A DNA stretch of 47,211 bases from Gemmata sp. Lineage in GTDB: Bacteria > Planctomycetota > Planctomycetia > Gemmatales > Gemmataceae. Position numbers and translations under genes: made by a program. Shown here in pieces: positions 16,833 to 25,655 of this stretch. The notes beneath the pieces are model-generated. The model worked only from the letters and a program-made list of their open reading frames with translations, was not told where the DNA came from and did not search any database. Positions within the stretch are counted from its first letter, which is position 1, and each line of letters starts with the position of its first letter. The DNA lies in assembly GCA_025055115.1 (NCBI GenBank), contig JANWYJ010000027.1, positions 1-47,211 of the forward strand, written 5' to 3'.

Positions 16833-17252
16833 ATGGCGACGCCGCCTCGTATCCGCTACCTGGTGATAGGGCTTGCGGCCGTTGTCGTCGGTGGTGTGGT
16901 GATCGGGTGGCTGGTCACCCGCAACCCGATCCCGGAGTTGGCCCCCGCCGCTGCACAACAGAAAGCCCAGGAGTTTCTTGACGCGCTGCGCTCCGGGCGA
17001 ATCGATGAGGCCTGGGCTGGTACGTCCACCGATTTCAAATCGATGTACGGCCGCGAACGTTTCCGCCAATTCGTCAAGTCGAAGCCGGTCTTGGCGTCGC
17101 CAGTGGAGTTTGTGAGCTGTGAACAGAAAATGGACAACCCTTTGCCTCTGTTGGAATGCCATTTTCGCCCCGCGCGCGGCAGCGGCCGGATCGTCGTCGT
17201 TCTCCAATTTGATCAGACGGAATGGAAAATCGGTCGGCTGAGTGTCGAATAA
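16833..17252 (+). CDS. Membrane-anchored protein with an NTF2-like domain
   Basis: 139 residues. One N-terminal transmembrane helix at about residues 9-28 (YLVIGLAAVVVGGVVIGWLV) is followed by a small domain beginning QKAQEFLDALRSGRIDEAW. Its helix-then-strands pattern and the AQEFLDALRSG motif resemble NTF2-like DUF4864/DUF4878-type domains. No enzymatic residues are obvious. It is 11 bases downstream of the DUF1559 gene on the same strand, so co-expression is likely. This start gives the transmembrane anchor; the frame is open upstream only as a shadow of the preceding gene. Confidence 0.75.
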   Translation: MATPPRIRYLVIGLAAVVVGGVVIGWLVTRNPIPELAPAAAQQKAQEFLDALRSGRIDEAWAGTSTDFKSMYGRERFRQFVKSKPVLASPVEFVSCEQKMDNPLPLLECHFRPARGSGRIVVVLQFDQTEWKIGRLSVE

Positions 17253-17582
17253 ACCTCTGGCCCGTTGTTCCGGTTCTGCTTCTTCCCCCGCGTCTCTCCG
17301 GTGGTAACGTTTCCGACTCACCGCGGCCGCCCCAAGGCCAACAATTCTCGCAACCAACCTGGAGATGCCCCACGGACTGACGCTAAACTGAGGCGATGAG
17401 ATGATGGGCATTCTCGGCGACGGTCCGAGAGACGGTTCGGGTCCGCACACCGAGTACCACTCGGTTCACGAAAGAGTGCTTGTGTGATCACCGGTCGTCA
17501 AGGCGGTTCCAACTCCCACCCAGTTGGAGCCATAGGGTTTTTCAGTTCCATGACCGGTGTTTGGAAAGAACCTCCCGGCATT
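17253..17582. other. Convergent intergenic region
   Basis: 330 bases between two converging genes. I see no RNA gene, repeat or strong terminator hairpin with a T-tract. Confidence 0.5.
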
Positions 17583-19640
17583 TCACCCGCGGCCGATTTG
17601 GGCCTTGGCCGCTTGGACGACCGCATCCACGGTGAAGCCAAAGTGCTTGAGTAGGTCTTTGATCGGAGCTGAGGCACCAAAGGAACGCATTCCCAGAATG
17701 GCTCCCGTCGGTCCGGCGTATTTTTCCCAGCCCAGAGCAGAACCCATTTCAATACACACCCGGGCGGTCACCTGGGGAGGCAACACACTCTCCCGGTAGG
17801 CACGATCTTGCTGTTCAAACAATTCCCAACTGGGCAGGCTCACTACGCGGGCGGCAATGTTGTCGGCGGCGAGTTTCTCCGCTGCCTCCACGGCCAAAGC
17901 CACTTCGCTGCCGGTAGCAATCAATAGCACCGCGGGGTTGGGCACGTGGTTGAGGGCGTAGCCGCCGCGGGCTAATCCTGAGGCCGGGGCGTATTTGCTG
18001 CGATCCAGAGTGGGCACCGGTTGCCGCGTCAGGGCTAAGACCACGGGGCTGTGGGTTTGTTGCAGGGCCACTTTATAAGCTTCCGCGACTTCATTGGCAT
18101 CGCATGGACGAATCACAATCAGATTGGGGATCGCCCGTAGCGACATCAACTGTTCGATGGGCTGGTGCGTTGGGCCATCTTCGCCCACACCGATGCTATC
18201 GTGAGTGAAGACATACAACACGGGAACGCCCATCAGCGCGGCTAAGCGAATCGCTGGCCGGCCATAGTCCGAGAAGATCAAAAAACCGGAGCCATAGGGG
18301 CGCAGCTTGGAGAGGGCCAGGCCATTCATGATGGCTCCCATGGCATGCTCACGAACACCGAAATGGATGTTACGACCCGCGGGTGTTTTCGCGGTGAAGA
18401 CTCCGGCACCTTCGAATTTCATGTAGGTTTTCGTCGATGGGTTCAAATCGGCAGACCCGCCCACCAACCACGGGAGGTTCTTGGCAATCGCGTTGAGCAC
18501 CTGGCCTGAGCTTTCGCGGGTCGCCAGCCCTTTGGCATCCGCGGGGAAGCGGGGAATGTCCTTGTCCCAGCCGTCGGGTAGGCGTCGTTGCTCCAGGAGT
18601 GCCAATTCCGCAGCTTCTTTGGGATATTGGGTTTGGTAATCGGCGTAGAGTTGCTTCCACGCGGCATGAGCCGCCGCGCCGCGAGCACCCAGACCCTGGC
18701 GGAATAGGTCGTACACGCCGTCGGGAACCCAAAACGATGCCTCTTCCGGCCAACCATAGGCTTTCTTGGTCAACCGGACTTCGTCAACTCCCAAGGGTTC
18801 TCCGTGGGCGGTGTGCGTGTTGGCCTTATTCGGGGAACCATAACCAATGACGGTTTTGAGGGTGATGAGGGTGGGTTTGTCTGCCCGTTGGGCTTGCTCG
18901 AGGGCCTGCACCATCGCGTCCAGATCGTTCCCGTCGGCAATGCGAAGCACATTCCATCCGTAAGCCGCGAAACGTTGGGGCACGTCTTCACTGAAGGCCA
19001 GGTGCGTATGACCGTCGATGGTGATACCGTTGTCGTCGTAGATGAGGGTGAGATTATTCAGTTGCAAGTGCCCTGCGAGGGACGCCGCTTCGCTGGCCAC
19101 ACCTTCCATCATGCAACCATCGCCGCAGATGGCATAGATGCGGTGCGCAAAGAGCGCTTCGAATCCGGGGCGACCATAGTAGGCAGCTTTCCACTTCTGG
19201 GCAATCGCCATACCGACAGCATTGGCCACCCCTTGCCCGAGGGGGCCGGTGGTGGTTTCCACACCGGCGGTCAGATCGCTTTCCGGGTGGCCGGGGGTGC
19301 GGCTTTTGAGCTGGCGAAACTGCTTCAATTGCTCCATCGGCAGCGATTCTTCGTCGAACACGCGGCCCTGGTGTGGATCGGCGTGGCGAATTCGGGCGAG
19401 GTGGATGAGGGCGTAGAGCAACATCGAGGCGTGGCCATTGGAGAGAACGAAACGGTCGCGGTTGGGCCACAGTGGGTCGGCTGGGTCGTAGGTCAAGAAG
19501 CGGTTCCACAACACATACGCCATCGGGGCTAAGCCCATGGGGGCCCCAGGGTGACCCGAATTGGCCTTCTGCACCGCGTCCATGGCCAAGGTGCGGATCG
19601 TGTTGATGGCGGTGATGTCCAGTGGGGTGAACTCGGCCAT
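17583..19640 (-). CDS. tkt: Transketolase
   Basis: 685 residues, normal for bacterial transketolase. It transfers two-carbon units between sugar phosphates in the non-oxidative pentose phosphate pathway, using thiamine diphosphate. Conserved segments: [15 protein letters not shown] near the N-terminus, [14 protein letters not shown], the TPP/Mg motif [19 protein letters not shown], and the central pyrimidine-domain [14 protein letters not shown] and [20 protein letters not shown]. The ATG at 19640 (MAEFTPLD) has a GAGG-like site; 16 more in-frame codons upstream are not conserved-looking. It is divergent from the HU gene. Identification is secure. Confidence 0.97.
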   Translation of the reverse strand: MAEFTPLDITAINTIRTLAMDAVQKANSGHPGAPMGLAPMAYVLWNRFLTYDPADPLWPNRDRFVLSNGHASMLLYALIHLARIRHADPHQGRVFDEESLPMEQLKQFRQLKSRTPGHPESDLTAGVETTTGPLGQGVANAVGMAIAQKWKAAYYGRPGFEALFAHRIYAICGDGCMMEGVASEAASLAGHLQLNNLTLIYDDNGITIDGHTHLAFSEDVPQRFAAYGWNVLRIADGNDLDAMVQALEQAQRADKPTLITLKTVIGYGSPNKANTHTAHGEPLGVDEVRLTKKAYGWPEEASFWVPDGVYDLFRQGLGARGAAAHAAWKQLYADYQTQYPKEAAELALLEQRRLPDGWDKDIPRFPADAKGLATRESSGQVLNAIAKNLPWLVGGSADLNPSTKTYMKFEGAGVFTAKTPAGRNIHFGVREHAMGAIMNGLALSKLRPYGSGFLIFSDYGRPAIRLAALMGVPVLYVFTHDSIGVGEDGPTHQPIEQLMSLRAIPNLIVIRPCDANEVAEAYKVALQQTHSPVVLALTRQPVPTLDRSKYAPASGLARGGYALNHVPNPAVLLIATGSEVALAVEAAEKLAADNIAARVVSLPSWELFEQQDRAYRESVLPPQVTARVCIEMGSALGWEKYAGPTGAILGMRSFGASAPIKDLLKHFGFTVDAVVQAAKAQIGRG

Positions 19641-19998
19641 AGTTGCCTCACGAACGAGTAAGCCTTGCAGTAGAGAATACAGCCCCAACCTCTGTGAGCA
19701 ACCAGCCGTGCCGCCGAAATCCCATCACGACCTCGGGTGTCAGCACACCTCTGACGATCGTTGGCCGTGGCGGTGCTTGTCCCCATTGACCTTGTGGCGA
19801 ATCGTGGCGCAAATAGCACCTGTAGCGGCTGAAAATGACGAAAAAAACGCTGCAAAAGACGGAAAACGGCCGTCGACCTTCAAAAATACGGGATATTTCT
19901 AGGGAAATTCCGTTGTTTGGTTGACAAAACCCCGCGAAAATCCGTAGTTTTCAAGCAGTTTGGCTGCTTCCATTCACAACGCAAGTTGGAGAACCATC
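19641..19998. other. Divergent regulatory region between tkt and the HU gene
   Basis: 358 bases, notably AT-rich toward the HU gene (19840-19960). It contains the HU promoter candidate described separately. No RNA gene is seen. Confidence 0.5.
19921..19949 (+). promoter_or_regulatory. Candidate sigma-70-type promoter for the HU gene
   Basis: A consensus -35 TTGACA at 19921-19926, a 17-base spacer, and GTAGTT at 19944-19949 as a weak -10. The start codon lies 50 bases downstream. The surrounding AT-rich DNA supports promoter activity; the -10 is poor, so this remains a prediction. Confidence 0.5.
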
Positions 19999-20334
19999 AT
20001 GGCCAAAGCCAGCGGGAAAAGCCCCAAATCGATCACCAAATCACAATTCTTCGCCGAAATTGCCACGGAGACAGGCCTGAAAAAAAGCGATGTGGTGAAA
20101 GTTTTCGACGCCATGACGAAAATCATCACCCAACAACTGAGTGCCAAAGGTCCCGGGGTTCTCACGCTGCCAGGGTTGTTCAAACTGAAAGCCAAACGCA
20201 TTCCGGCGAAAAAGGGGGGCGAGCTGGTTCCCGATCGTTTCAACCCGGGCAAAATGATCAAAACCAAGGACAAACCCGCACACACCCGCGTCACGGCCCG
20301 GCCCCTGAAGGCACTCAAAGACCTGCTGAAATAG
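19999..20334 (+). CDS. HU-family DNA-binding protein
   Basis: 111 residues. Basic nucleoid protein that bends DNA as a dimer. It has the HU fold order: helix pair (SQFFAEIATETGLKKSDVVKVFDAM), beta saddle, and an arm containing RFNPGKM, where the usual RNPxTG-type arm tip is modified. The tail RVTARPLKALKDLL and Lys-rich head are typical of planctomycete HU proteins. Start at 19999 follows TTGGAGA; a 13-codon upstream extension in the same frame lacks a site. A consensus TTGACA box lies upstream. It is divergent from tkt. Confidence 0.92.
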   Translation: MAKASGKSPKSITKSQFFAEIATETGLKKSDVVKVFDAMTKIITQQLSAKGPGVLTLPGLFKLKAKRIPAKKGGELVPDRFNPGKMIKTKDKPAHTRVTARPLKALKDLLK

Positions 20335-20421
20335 TTCCGCCAACGCACATCCGGCCCGCCCGGAGCAACTGGGAACCAATCCCCGCTGAGGCCGAGTCGC
20401 TCCGGGTTCGGCCTACCTCTC

Positions 20422-20457
20422 CCCTTGGTTCCAACGACGCCCTGGGTTCCAACGACG
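20422..20457. repeat. 18-base tandem repeat
   Basis: Two adjoining copies, 20422-20439 and 20440-20457, share GGTTCCAACGACG and differ at one or two bases. They lie just past the 3' end of the deacetylase gene. Confidence 0.75.
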
Positions 20458-20508
20458 TGGGGGTGAGCGCAATCACCATCGACAATCAGCGGTTTGCCCT
20501 TCCGGCCA

Positions 20509-21531
20509 TCATCCCTCGATTCCTCTCAAGAACTCGACCACACAAGGTCCAACCACCTCGAGGTTATATCCACCTTCTTGCACGATCAACGTCGGTCGTT
20601 GGAGATGGCGAAGGTTGGCACCCATTTCTCGAAAATACGTCGTGGGCAGATGCATGCCGCCGATCGGATCGGATTCGTGAGCGTCGGTCCCCAAGGCCAC
20701 GATGAAAAACTCGGGCCGAAAACGCTCAATAGCCACAAGCGCTTGTGCTAAGGCGTCGCGGTACTCGGGCACGCCACTGCCCAACGGCAGGGGTAGATTG
20801 AGATTGGTTCCTAGGCCCCGACCCGTGCCGGTTTCGTCGGCATAGCCGCTAAAAAACGGGTATAACCCCCGCGGATCGCCATGAATTGACACCGTCAGGA
20901 CGTTCGGTTGCTCGTAGAAGATATGCTGCGTGCCGTTACCGTGGTGCACATCCACGTCGAGAATGGCAACCGGGCCGAAACGGGCCAGGATCGCGGCGGC
21001 CACGGCAGCGTTATTGAAGTAGCAGTATCCGCCGCAACGATCGGCTTCGGCATGATGCCCAGGTGGACGTGTGAGAACATAGACGTTTCTTTCCTGGCTG
21101 CAAGCGAGCAAATGTGCCGCGTAGCTGGCCGCCGTGGCTCCTGCGAACGCCGCCGAGTAGGTGCCGGGCAAGATCGGCGTGTAGGTGTCGTAACAGAAGC
21201 GACCGCGCAAGGCCCGCGGCCCCAACGCCCGCGGATGAGGCCCGAAGGGAAATACACTCGGCCACCGGTGGGGCATAGGCCCATTGCCAGCGCCTCCAGC
21301 TTCGGCGCTGGCTTGCTGCAAGTACGCCACATAGTCCGCCTGGTGAACGGCCGTCAGAGGGGGTTCTGTCGTGGCGGGCGGTTCTTCGAAGGTGAACCCC
21401 CCCGCCGTCGCCAGGGCCGTGCGGATCGCTGCATAACGCAACGGCACTTCGTAGGCGGGAATGACCTCACCCCCATCCACTTCGACGGTGGGGGCGTGGT
21501 CGGCTTGTCGCGGATTGGTGATCACGCGCAT
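20509..21531 (-). CDS. Histone-deacetylase-family protein, acetylpolyamine amidohydrolase-like
   Basis: 340 residues, zinc-dependent arginase/deacetylase fold. Active-site segments are complete: RPPGHHAEAD (tandem His), GGYCYFNNAAVAA, the metal ligands in ILDVDVHHGNGTQ, and the third ligand in LGTDAHESDPIGG. The start MRVITNP resembles acetylpolyamine amidohydrolases, which release acetate from acetylated putrescine or spermidine. A protein-lysine substrate cannot be excluded. The ATG at 21531 has GGAGG 11 bases upstream; an ATG at 21549 is in frame but has no site. It is divergent from the receiver-domain gene at 21606. Confidence 0.9.
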   Translation of the reverse strand: MRVITNPRQADHAPTVEVDGGEVIPAYEVPLRYAAIRTALATAGGFTFEEPPATTEPPLTAVHQADYVAYLQQASAEAGGAGNGPMPHRWPSVFPFGPHPRALGPRALRGRFCYDTYTPILPGTYSAAFAGATAASYAAHLLACSQERNVYVLTRPPGHHAEADRCGGYCYFNNAAVAAAILARFGPVAILDVDVHHGNGTQHIFYEQPNVLTVSIHGDPRGLYPFFSGYADETGTGRGLGTNLNLPLPLGSGVPEYRDALAQALVAIERFRPEFFIVALGTDAHESDPIGGMHLPTTYFREMGANLRHLQRPTLIVQEGGYNLEVVGPCVVEFLRGIEG

Positions 21532-21605
21532 CTGGCGTTGTTCCTCCATTGCCAGGCTTAGGGTTTGCTATAATGCCTTCCCAGTGAAGAAAACACGAGG
21601 ACGCC

Positions 21606-22034
21606 ATGCCGCGCATTCTCATTGCTGATGATAACCCCTCCAATGCCGATTTGCTCGATGCCCACCTCGATGGTACCGAATTTGAAACCAAAGTCGTTTC
21701 CAATGGCGAAGAGGCCATCGCCGTGGCCCGGGAATGGAAACCCGATCTGATTTTACTCGATGTGATGATGCCCCGATTGAGCGGCTTTGAAGTTTGTTCC
21801 CGGTTGCGGGCCGATCCCGCGACTCGCGAGATCGCGATTCTGATGATCACCGCCCTCGACCAATCGTCTGATGTCGGCAAAGCCGTCGAGGCGGGCACCG
21901 ACGACTTCATCACCAAACCCATCAACAAGACGGAACTGCTCCTGCGCGTTCGCGCACTGCTTGCCAGCCGCACTGAATCGAACGAAGTCGACCGTACGTT
22001 GGCGTATATGGGCCGTGTCTTACAAGGGTTGTGA
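21606..22034 (+). CDS. Single-domain response regulator
   Basis: 142 residues, one receiver domain and no output domain. The acidic pair D8/D9 (LIADDN), the phosphoacceptor D52 (ILLDVMMP), T82 and K104 (TKPI) are all present, so it should be phosphorylated. The sequence resembles PleD/DivK-type receivers. Output would be by protein-protein contact. Its TGA overlaps the GTG of the next gene, an RlmI-like methyltransferase, an unusual pairing. No histidine kinase is adjacent; the nearest is at 31249-32634. Start ATG at 21606 fits the family. Confidence 0.93.
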   Translation: MPRILIADDNPSNADLLDAHLDGTEFETKVVSNGEEAIAVAREWKPDLILLDVMMPRLSGFEVCSRLRADPATREIAILMITALDQSSDVGKAVEAGTDDFITKPINKTELLLRVRALLASRTESNEVDRTLAYMGRVLQGL

Positions 22035-23230
22035 GCACCGCGATGATTCCTCGAGTGGTTCTCAAGCCGAAGCGGGCCCAGCCGTTCTTTGGCCGTCATC
22101 CGTGGGTTTTCGCCGGTGCCCTGGATCGCGTCGAAGGTACTCCCGCCGATGGCGACGAAGTGGAACTCTTTTCCACCGCAGGACACTTCATCGCCCGCGG
22201 ACTCTACAACAGCCGCTCGAAGATTCGCGTTCGGCTCTACAGCTGGGCCGAGGGCGTCGCCCTCAACCGCGCCTTCTTCCAGCGCCGCCTCGAAGAAGCG
22301 ATCGCTTTACGTCACAATATCTTACACCTCAATGCCCCCGATGCTGGCTATCGAATCTGCTTCAGTGAATCCGACTATTTGTCCGGTTTGATCATCGACC
22401 GCTACGCCGATTGGCTGGCCGTACAATTCACCGCCTTGGGATTGGCCCAACGCCGGTTCATGATCAGCGAGATTTTGTGCGAGCTGCTCTCGCCCCGGGG
22501 ACTTTACCTCCGCACCGAAAAAGGCATTGGCCGCCTCGAGGGTGTTGAACTGCGCGATGAATTGCTTTGGGGTGAACCGCCGCCTAGTGATCTGAGCATT
22601 GCTGACAATGGACTGCGGTTGTTGGTCAACCTCCCGGAGGGACACAAAACCGGCTACTATCTCGATCAACGCGACAATCGCCACGTTGTGGCTCGCCTGT
22701 GCGCGGGCCAACGGGTTCTCGATGCCTTCTGTTACAGCGGCGGGTTTAGCCTCTTTGCGGCACAGGCCGGGGCAGCCGAAGTGCGCGGCATCGATGCCTC
22801 CGAAACGGCTCTCCAACTGGCCCGCCGCAATGCCGAAGTCAACGGTTTCTCCAACATCACGTGGGTGAACGCCGATGTATTCCACGAGTTGGCGGAATTG
22901 GTGGCACGCGGTGAGAAGTTCGGAGTGGTGATCCTCGACCCACCCAAATTTGCACGCAACCGCGCAGCGGTGCCGGAAGCGATGAAAGGCTACCGCCGCC
23001 TGCACCAATTGGCCCTCAAACTCCTCGAACGCGACGGCATTCTCGTTTCCTGCTGTTGTACGGGGCTGATCACGATGGTGGAACTGGAAGAATTGCTCGC
23101 ACAAGTGGCTGTTGAAGCCCGGCGCGACGTGCAAATTCTCCAGCGCCGGGGGGCCGCGGCCGATCATCCGGTCGCAGTGACCTGCCCGGAAACCGGCTAC
23201 TTGAAATGCCTCATCAGCCGCGTCATCTGA
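22031..23230 (+). CDS. RlmI-like 23S rRNA (cytosine-C5) methyltransferase
   Basis: 399 residues. An N-terminal PUA-like RNA-binding domain (RVVLKPKRAQPFFGRHPWVF) precedes a class I SAM methyltransferase. VLDAFCYSGGFSLFAAQAGA is the SAM-binding loop, VVILDPPKFARNR the catalytic DPPxF, and LVSCCCTG the cysteine motif. RlmI methylates C1962 of 23S rRNA in E. coli; the exact site here is inferred. The GTG at 22031 overlaps the upstream receiver stop; an ATG at 22043 is an alternative and agrees well with the start of the PUA domain. The 3' end of the gene is partly duplicated 71 bases downstream. Confidence 0.9.
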   Translation: MSTAMIPRVVLKPKRAQPFFGRHPWVFAGALDRVEGTPADGDEVELFSTAGHFIARGLYNSRSKIRVRLYSWAEGVALNRAFFQRRLEEAIALRHNILHLNAPDAGYRICFSESDYLSGLIIDRYADWLAVQFTALGLAQRRFMISEILCELLSPRGLYLRTEKGIGRLEGVELRDELLWGEPPPSDLSIADNGLRLLVNLPEGHKTGYYLDQRDNRHVVARLCAGQRVLDAFCYSGGFSLFAAQAGAAEVRGIDASETALQLARRNAEVNGFSNITWVNADVFHELAELVARGEKFGVVILDPPKFARNRAAVPEAMKGYRRLHQLALKLLERDGILVSCCCTGLITMVELEELLAQVAVEARRDVQILQRRGAAADHPVAVTCPETGYLKCLISRVI

Positions 23231-23308
23231 TCCCGTGTCCCAAGAACCACAATAACCGCGGCAACAGAGTCTTGAAATGCCGTATCCGCCGCGTGATCTC
23301 ATCCCTTG
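23200..23308. repeat. Duplicated 3' end of the rlmI-like gene
   Basis: About 38 bases covering the last codons and the stop (from 23200) recur from 23271 with 6 mismatches. Both start CTTGAAATGCC. The downstream copy, read in the matching frame, still encodes LKCRIRRVI, against LKCLISRVI in the gene, but has lost the stop. Confidence 0.75.
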
Positions 23309-23380
23309 GTCGCACTCGAGGGAAACGAGCAAGTGCCAGGAGGCAGCCGCGGGCCAGCAAGGAGCGGCGACGGCGATGGC

Positions 23381-23440
23381 GATAGGCTGTTCAAACTTTG
23401 GTCAGGCCATGATAGGCTGTTCAAATTTTGGTCAGGCCAT
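23381..23440. repeat. 30-base tandem duplication over the pyrC stop codon
   Basis: Two adjoining copies, 23381-23410 and 23411-23440, start GATAGGCTGTTCAAA and end GGTCAGGCCAT, with a single mismatch. The second copy contains the last codons and stop of pyrC (23432-23434), so the first is a spare copy of the gene's end. Confidence 0.92.
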
Positions 23441-24754
23441 GCGGCTCATTTTGATCTCGCCGCCCACGATTGTTGCCACCGCGCGGCCGGTCACGTCCCA
23501 ACCATGAAACGGCGTGTTACGGCTTTTGGACTGGGACGTATGCTTATCGATTTTCCATTTCACGTGGGGATCGATCACCGTGACATCTGCCGGGCGGCCG
23601 GGCAAGAGCGTACCGCGGTCGATGCCCAGGACCGCTGCGGGATGGCAGGTCATTTTGGCGAGCATTCGCGGCCAGCTCAGGTGTCCTGGTTCGATCAGGT
23701 AAGTAATGCACAGGGGCAGGAAAGTTTCTAGCCCCAGGATGCCATTGGGAGCTTGATCGAGTTCGCGTTCTTTCTTCTCGGGGGCGTGCGGGGCGTGATC
23801 GGTAGCCAGAACGGTGAGCGTATCGTCCTTCAACCCTTCCAGAACCGCCCGCCGGTCGGCTTCCGTTCGGAGGGGGGGGGACATTTTGAAGTTGCTATCG
23901 AAGCTGCGCAAGCATTCGTCGGTGAGGATGAAGTGATGGGGGCAAGCTTCCCCGCTGATCCAGAACGAGGGTTTGCCGGCGGCGCGGAGGGCTTCAGCCC
24001 GCTTGCGACCTTGGCGAATCAGTTCCACGCCCCCTGCCGTCGAAACGTGCAGAATGTGGCATTTTCCTCCGGTCAGTTCGGCTAACACAATGTCGCGGTA
24101 AATCATAATGTCTTCGGCCACGGCGGGCATGCCGCGTAAACCCAATTGCATGCTCACAAAGCCTTCGTTCATCACCCCGCCTTGGGTCAGTTCGAGAACT
24201 TCCGCATGAACGAGGACCGCTTTGTTGAACATTTTGCAATATTCCAAGGCCCGCCGCATGATTTCGGCGGAATAGATGGGAGCGCCATCGTCGGTGAAGG
24301 CCACCGCCCCACCTTCGACCAATCCTCCAATTTCGGCCAGTTCCTTCCCTTCGCGGTTTTTCGTCACCGCCCCAATCGGAAAGACATTGCAATACCCAGC
24401 CCGTTCCGCTTGATGAATGACAAACTCCGCCGCCGCACGGGTATCGATCGCCGGTTCGGTATTCGGCATACAAGCAACCGAGGTGATACCCCCAGCCACA
24501 GCCGCCGCCGTTCCGGTGGCAATGGTTTCATCTTCCTCCCGCCCCGGTTCACGCAGGTGAACATGCATGTCGATCAATCCCGGGGCTACGATCAACCCAG
24601 TACAATCGAGGGTTTTGACATCCCCGCGCAACTGTGCCGGACGCGGACCAATGCCGGCGATGCGGCCGTCCGCGAGCCAGACATCCGTGATGGCATCGAG
24701 ATTTTGCACCGGGTCGATGACACGACCATTGCGCAGATGCAGCGGGTGAATCAT
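23432..24754 (-). CDS. pyrC: Dihydroorotase
   Basis: 440 residues, class I dihydroorotase of the amidohydrolase superfamily, which interconverts carbamoyl-aspartate and dihydroorotate in pyrimidine synthesis. The metal-binding DMHVHLREPG sits at about 61-70, followed by the family segment GGITSVACMPNT, and ATDHAPHAPEKK carries the catalytic Asp and the substrate-binding histidine. GILGLETFLPL is also typical. It is on the same strand as pyrB, but separated from it by a small secreted-protein gene and repeats. The stop codon lies in a 30-base tandem duplication. Identification is secure. Confidence 0.96.
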   Translation of the reverse strand: MIHPLHLRNGRVIDPVQNLDAITDVWLADGRIAGIGPRPAQLRGDVKTLDCTGLIVAPGLIDMHVHLREPGREEDETIATGTAAAVAGGITSVACMPNTEPAIDTRAAAEFVIHQAERAGYCNVFPIGAVTKNREGKELAEIGGLVEGGAVAFTDDGAPIYSAEIMRRALEYCKMFNKAVLVHAEVLELTQGGVMNEGFVSMQLGLRGMPAVAEDIMIYRDIVLAELTGGKCHILHVSTAGGVELIRQGRKRAEALRAAGKPSFWISGEACPHHFILTDECLRSFDSNFKMSPPLRTEADRRAVLEGLKDDTLTVLATDHAPHAPEKKERELDQAPNGILGLETFLPLCITYLIEPGHLSWPRMLAKMTCHPAAVLGIDRGTLLPGRPADVTVIDPHVKWKIDKHTSQSKSRNTPFHGWDVTGRAVATIVGGEIKMSRMA

Positions 24755-24845
24755 GGCCAGCTACAGGGAAGAAGAAATCGGCGCGAACAAACGCCGGGTG
24801 CCACGACCATGCGGCTCCCGGCGTTGGAGGACTGCTAACGCCGCG

Positions 24846-25340
24846 TTAGCGATTGCGCAGCCGGCCGAAGAAGCCACGACGGACCGGGGTCGATTCCGTG
24901 TAGGTCGCCGTCATCACCCCGCCGCTCGTCGTACCGCCAATTTGGACGACGGTTCCATCGGTGGTGGTGTAGATACCCGGCGGTAGATTTCCGGTGGCCG
25001 GAACCACGGTGGTGGTCTTGGGCATGCTCACGGTATTATCGCTCTTGGTGCCAGGCATCGGCATGGGTTGCGGGGCCGGTGTCGGCATCGGTGCGGGGCT
25101 GGTGGGCATCGTCACCATCGGCATGGTCGTGTAGGTGACGCGATTGCTGCGATTGCGCAGCCGGGCGAACAGACCACGCCGGGTCGATTGCACCGGAACG
25201 TATTCCACATACATGGTACCAGTTGTGCCCATCATCACCGGGGCACTCGTGGTGGGAGCGGGGGTGGCCGGTTTGTCTTCGGCCCCAACAACACCCACCG
25301 CCAACACGGCCACAGCCACTGCGAACAGATACCGTTTCAT
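24846..25340 (-). CDS. Small secreted protein with a duplicated RRGxF.RLRNR motif
   Basis: 164 residues. A clear signal peptide (MKRYLFAVAVAVLAVGVVGA, cleavage likely after AGA- or VGA-type Ala) is followed by a Thr/Pro/Met-rich low-complexity chain. The motif RRGLFARLRNR (about residues 55-65) is repeated at the very C-terminus as RRGFFGRLRNR, each preceded by a short beta-like segment (MYVEYVPV, TATYTEST). I do not recognise the family; similar short tails occur in planctomycete exported proteins. A strong AGGAGGA lies 6 bases before the ATG. It sits between pyrB and pyrC, but there is no functional reason to link it to pyrimidine synthesis. Confidence 0.8.
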   Translation of the reverse strand: MKRYLFAVAVAVLAVGVVGAEDKPATPAPTTSAPVMMGTTGTMYVEYVPVQSTRRGLFARLRNRSNRVTYTTMPMVTMPTSPAPMPTPAPQPMPMPGTKSDNTVSMPKTTTVVPATGNLPPGIYTTTDGTVVQIGGTTSGGVMTATYTESTPVRRGFFGRLRNR

Positions 25341-25510
25341 GATGCTTCCTCCTGAAACACACTGATTCCTCTACCGCGCATCGGTAGGGCGATCAGGTGG
25401 AAACAGTGTAGGAATTACGTACAAAGGTGGAAATGGGTCCGTTTCGTAAAGTGACCTGACGGGTATTGGAAATTGGCATCATCTGGGAATAGGAAGCTTC
25501 CCCCTTTACC

Positions 25511-25570
25511 CCCTGGTAACTCGCCCTCGGGGCTTGTGCTCCCTGGTGACTCGCCCTCGGGGCTTGTGCT
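25511..25570. repeat. 30-base tandem repeat
   Basis: Adjoining copies 25511-25540 and 25541-25570 differ at one base (A/G at position 8). Core: ACTCGCCCTCGGGGCTTGTG. Confidence 0.92.
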
Positions 25571-25608
25571 CCATTCACTGAAGACCGCCATTGGCACGCA
25601 GACAGGCC

Positions 25609-25655
25609 GTTGCCTCAGGGGGAAATAGCTGTTGCCTCAGGGGGGGGAAATAGCT
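25609..25655. repeat. 22/25-base tandem repeat abutting the pyrB stop
   Basis: Copies 25609-25630 and 25631-25655 (GTTGCCTCAG, G-run, AAATAGCT) differ only by three extra G in the second. The second copy ends one base before the pyrB stop codon. Confidence 0.88.

Larger units (their letters stand above)
25341..25655. other. Gap with tandem repeats and a decayed copy of the pyrB 3' end
   Basis: 315 bases holding three duplications: a 30-base tandem (25511-25570), a 22/25-base tandem (25609-25655), and a diverged copy of the pyrB end (25559-25598 against 25659-25698). No gene is supported; a short minus-strand frame here arises from the repeats. Confidence 0.7.

Noticed and set aside
25511-25570. 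CRISPR-like appearance of 30-base repeats
   Set aside because: Only two copies, directly adjoining with no spacer, and no cas genes. The same applies to the pyrC repeat.
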